Part shown: positions 60,831 through 64,000 of the stretch, piece after piece | Position numbering within the stretch: the first letter of the stretch is position 1 | Layout of the letters: every line of letters starts with the position of its first letter | From: Cryptomeria japonica | Lineage: Eukaryota; Streptophyta; Pinopsida; Cupressales; Cupressaceae | Length of the DNA: 64,000 nt | NCBI RefSeq assembly: GCF_030272615.1 | Contig: NC_081415.1 | Location: forward strand, 629,773,240-629,837,239 | Reading direction: 5' to 3' | Translations under genes and position numbers: made by a program | Notes under the pieces: generated by a model | Seen by the model: only the letters and a program-made list of their open reading frames with translations | Databases searched by the model: none | Told to the model about the DNA's origin: nothing

Positions 60831-61654
60831 TGTTGGCATTCTACACTAATGAGAAATGATGGTGTTGTCATTGATGGCAACCTTCTAGCAACCACCTGCC
60901 ATTCATCTGATGAATCCACTGACAGGCACCAACACCGACATAGAGATCTCCATACACCGACAAACACTTCACCGGTAGTGGCTACAATGCATACCGACAC
61001 TCCAACCGACAGGGAATAAACTTTTGTTTATTGTATTTAATGTAATTATCTTTTGTAAAGCCAACATGACATATTGTAAAAGACTCATATATATGTAGGA
61101 GATCTTATAAGTCATTTTGAGAAGAAAGAAGTATGGTAGAAGGATAGCATGAATGAATGATATTTTTGTATAAGGAGATATAAGTTGACAATGAAGGTTT
61201 TGGTTATAGAATGAGCTTAAACTAGTACTAAACCTGGCATAGTTGATGCTAAATTGAAGCAGTACATTGTATTAGATTTTCATAATCCATTTTGTAAGTC
61301 AGTGAGACTTATATCTTGTAAATTGAGCAGTGAGCTCTAGGCAGTTGGCCTTCCTGCATGTGCAGGCCCCTCATTGTAAGTAATATTTATTCATTGGCCA
61401 GTGAGTGAATATTGTGGGTCGCAAATCCCATCGAGGTTTTTCCCACACTGAGTTTCCTCGTTAAACATCTTGTTTTATGGCATGTTTTCTATGCTGTCTT
61501 TATTGTTCCTGTTTACTACATTAATTCTTATTTACCGGTACACTGTTTTGGAATGCAAAATACTTAATAAGGTTAAATATTCTGTAAACCGGTTAGATAC
61601 TGATTCACCCCCCCGCCCCTCTCAGTATCTTTGGGACTATCATTAATCCTAACA
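60831..61654 (+). repeat. 5' LTR of pol-less copy B
   Basis: 824 bp, TGTTGGCATTC...AATCCTAACA. It shares with copy A GTCATTGATGGCAACCTT, GTGAGCTCTAGGCAG, TTGGCCTTCCTGCATGTG and the C-run before CTCAGTATCT. Confidence 0.88.
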
Positions 61655-61656
61655 AT

Positions 61657-61668
61657 TGGTATTAGAGC
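61657..61668 (+). other. PBS of pol-less copy B
   Basis: TGGTATTAGAGC, two bases after the LTR; one change from the exact initiator tRNA-Met site kept in copy A. Confidence 0.88.
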
Positions 61669-61725
61669 TTGGTCCTCTATTTTAAAAAGCCTAACAGCTT
61701 GAGGAAGATTCTGACACCAGTATAG

Positions 61726-62835
61726 ATGGAGAACTTAAGAAAGCAATTGGAAGGAGCTCTTGTAGACTATAATTCAGAGAAGTTGAAGAATATCAAACTT
61801 GAAGATGATCTAAGGACTACACAGGAATTCATTCAAGGACTTCAAGAGAATCTTACTATTGCTAGAAATAAAATAAAATAACTTCATGAGAAGATGCAGA
61901 ATGATAATTAAGAAAAGGAAACTCTTAATGAACTTGTGAACAAGATGAGACAAGAAAACCTTACTATGAGGAATGAAATGCAAGATATGACTATGAGATT
62001 TTGTAAAGATATTTAAGATAGGAAGAAAAACGAAGATGACTTGACTAGGAGACTCATTGATGTTGGAAATGAAAATCTAAGACTCAGTCATGAAAATGAT
62101 ATGTTAAAAACATATCCGATTCACATGCAACATGATAAAACTAAACTTATGAGACAAATGGGAATTCTAGAAAATAAGTTGGCTACTAAAAATCAACACA
62201 GAGAAATTCAAGAAAAGTTTAGAAGAACTTGATGATATGTTGAAAAGTCAAAAACCTAATGGAGATACAAATGGACTTGGATTTGAAGTTGGTGAAAGTT
62301 CTGGTACTGCAAACAATCACGATCACAGTAAACTGGTAAGACAACCTAATGCTTACAAATTTAATGGGAAATGCTTTAACTGTAACAAGTATGGTCATAG
62401 AGAAAATTAGTGTAGATCTAGAAACAATCAAAACATTAATGCACCCATCGGTCAATGTTCCAAATACAACAAAGTTGGTCATAATTCAGAGAACTATAGA
62501 ATGAATGTAAGATGTTATGTTTGTGGAAGATTTTGGCACTTATCTAATCAATGCAGAACAAAAACCGGCATAGGATATGGAAAGGATATTCAAAAGAATA
62601 ATGTGACTTGTTATGCTTGTAACAAAATTATAAATATTGGAAAATTTTGTAGAAGCAAGTCTTCACCGGCGAATAATAAAGGACCCAGTTTGAAAGGCAA
62701 AGAAAAGGTGATGAGGTAAAGCAAAAATTTTCAAAACAATGGATTAGAAAGATAGATCAAAATGTCGATGAGGCTATTTCTTCACCTGTAGAACAGAGTA
62801 TTACTCCACCAATAGGAAATTCTTTATCCGACTGA
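61726..62835 (+). pseudogene. ORF1 of pol-less copy B: coiled coil with four zinc knuckles
   Basis: Starts MENLRKQLEGALVDYNSE at 61726, parallel to copy A. Coiled-coil region to about 62280, then four knuckle positions: CFNCNKYGHRE (with a stop in place of a residue), CSKYNKVGHNSENY (two cysteines lost), CYVCGRFWHLSNQC and CYACNKIINIGKFC (His lost). Frameshifts near 62220 and 62715 and stops at about 61880, 61909 and 62014 break it. The damage is at mostly different sites from copy A, so each copy decayed independently. Confidence 0.78.
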
Positions 62836-63138
62836 GAAGTAACCCTTTGGGGGTATTGCAACAAGTTGAATATCATGCAGTTTACCCTCGGTCGATGGTG
62901 AGAAGATAGATTTATTCTTTACCGATAGATGTGTTAAGTTTTCACTTAATCGACAAGCATTTAATGCGGGTGTTGAAAGAAATGTCATTATAAATCATCG
63001 ATTTTCCTTCATTTTTGATTCATTGAGAATTCAAATTAGCAGAGAGCACGAAATCCGAGCAAGGCATTCAAGGCAAAGGCGTGAAGCGATTTCTTTCAAG
63101 CATTCAAACATTATCAGGCAGCTTAAGGTATTTTTCAA

Positions 63139-64000
63139 GTGGCTTCCTCTTCTGCTCCTGAATTTATTGCAAACCCTACTGTTGTGGAAAATATAAAATG
63201 CCCTAGGCCCATATTTTAAATTATTCTCGAGATAGATAAGCAAGATGATTCCATAGGCGCATTTTCAATGATTCCTAAACTTGTAGTTTATGCTGAAGAC
63301 CCTAGAATTTATATTCACTGCAATATTGAAGAATTAGGTTCTGAGGAAGAGTTAAAGATGTTTAAAACTATAATTTGTGATAAAAATGACAATGTCAAAC
63401 CTGAGCATAAGATTATTAAGACTTTAGGTTTTGTGGAAATCTTGAACATCCTTGAATTTTCAGAGGAAGTTGTGACAATTGTCCTAAGTAGAGCACATAG
63501 AGATTTTCTTTGGTTAGATTCAGTCTACAAATTCACTCGACAAGCAATTAGGGTAGTCACGGGTCTACCCTCAACTGGCAACAGACCTAACAAAACTAAG
63601 AAGTTTTCTAATAATAAAGTCATGACCTTAACCAAAGCAACAACTGATAGTAGATCTCTGAGAGTGAATTACATCAAGGACATTAATGTGAGATTCATAA
63701 GTATGATTTTAGGTTACAAGACTACACATGCAAACAGACTTAATTTAGTTTCTAGTCTTTGCATTAATAGTGCTTATGAAGTGGTAAACAATAATGCAAA
63801 AATAGATGTGTGTGAATGGCTGAAGGAAGAACTAATTGATAGCTTGAAGAAGATAAAAGGTGATAAGAAAGGGACATTTCATTTTGGTAATCTCTTGGTA
63901 TGCCTTATGTTGTATTTCACAAAAGAAATCCCTGGTATTGGACTGAAAGACTTTGGATATGACATACTGGTAAGCAAACAATTGCAAGAAGCTTTCACCG
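63139..64000 (+). pseudogene. ORF2 of pol-less copy B, N-terminal part
   Basis: Aligns with copy A from its first codon; the start is GTG (63139-63141) where copy A has ATG. A TAA about 25 codons in (about 63217) breaks it. From 63268 the frame is open to the window edge (about 244 codons): RIYIHCNIEELGSEE, DFLWLDSVYKFTRQAI, VRFISMILGYKTTHANRLN, KGTFHFGNLLVCLMLYF. Conservation with copy A is strong at protein level, showing past selection on this N-terminal domain. Function unknown. Confidence 0.78.

Larger units (their letters stand above)
60831..64000 (+). mobile_element. Pol-less LTR retroelement (family 1, copy B), truncated by window
   Basis: 5' LTR 60831-61654, PBS 61657-61668, ORF1 and the start of ORF2, in the same order as copy A but on the plus strand. 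It interrupts the family-2 frame. Expected target duplication GTAAC (60826-60830) would recur beyond the window. LTR sequence is clearly diverged from copy A, so the two are not a recent pair. Confidence 0.88.

Overview
This is plant nuclear DNA, AT-rich and packed with nested LTR retrotransposons. The only intact, clearly cellular gene is a plant-type UNC93-like membrane transporter at 10378-11763 (minus). The density and nesting of old elements suit a very large genome such as a conifer, but that is inference; nothing here fixes the species.

Left part (1-17940). A weak 124-codon ORF near 1.2 kb is followed by a decayed Ty3/gypsy element on the minus strand (about 3780-9702). It has diverged terminal repeats and a recognisable protease relic, and it is interrupted by a 1254-bp solo LTR (5363-6616) with perfect ATAGG target duplications. 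UNC93 follows, then about 5 kb of very AT-rich DNA with a large direct duplication, a ~208-bp tandem duplication and a perfect 17-bp stem hairpin.

Middle (17941-50311). One giant Tat-lineage Ty3/gypsy element lies on the minus strand: 5' LTR 48855-50311, PBS, long leader, gag, protease with G-patch, RT, RNase H, a second RNase H, integrase, PPT and 3' LTR. On the opposite strand, between integrase and 3' LTR, it carries a plant mobile domain (PMD) gene. Two elements are nested in it. A 7.5-kb Ty1/copia copy (18288-25830, TSD TACTA) sits inside its 3' LTR. A 6.5-kb pol-less element (38174-44644, TSD AACAC) sits inside gag. Part of gag/pro is triplicated in tandem (period ~455 bp). Both flanks of the coding core carry dozens of copies of one short motif, TTAGCGCAT on the left and its complement ATGCGCTAA on the right.

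Right part (50312-64000). A TTAGGG-type minisatellite, a palindrome-bearing MITE-like family, a ~150-bp-arm inverted repeat and an unrecognised broken ORF (53692-54450) come first. Degraded LTR-like repeats follow, then a second pol-less family (58300-60830, minus) cut by another copy of the first pol-less family on the plus strand (60831 to beyond 64000).

The most novel content is the pol-less LTR family. It has a coiled-coil protein with four tandem CCHC knuckles plus a ~1000-codon protein of unknown fold. Two copies lie here, and a diverged relative of the second protein is adjacent. The Tat element with its mirrored end motif and antisense PMD gene is the second. Almost all element genes are broken by stops that a single C-to-T or G-to-A change could make, as expected of old methylated DNA.
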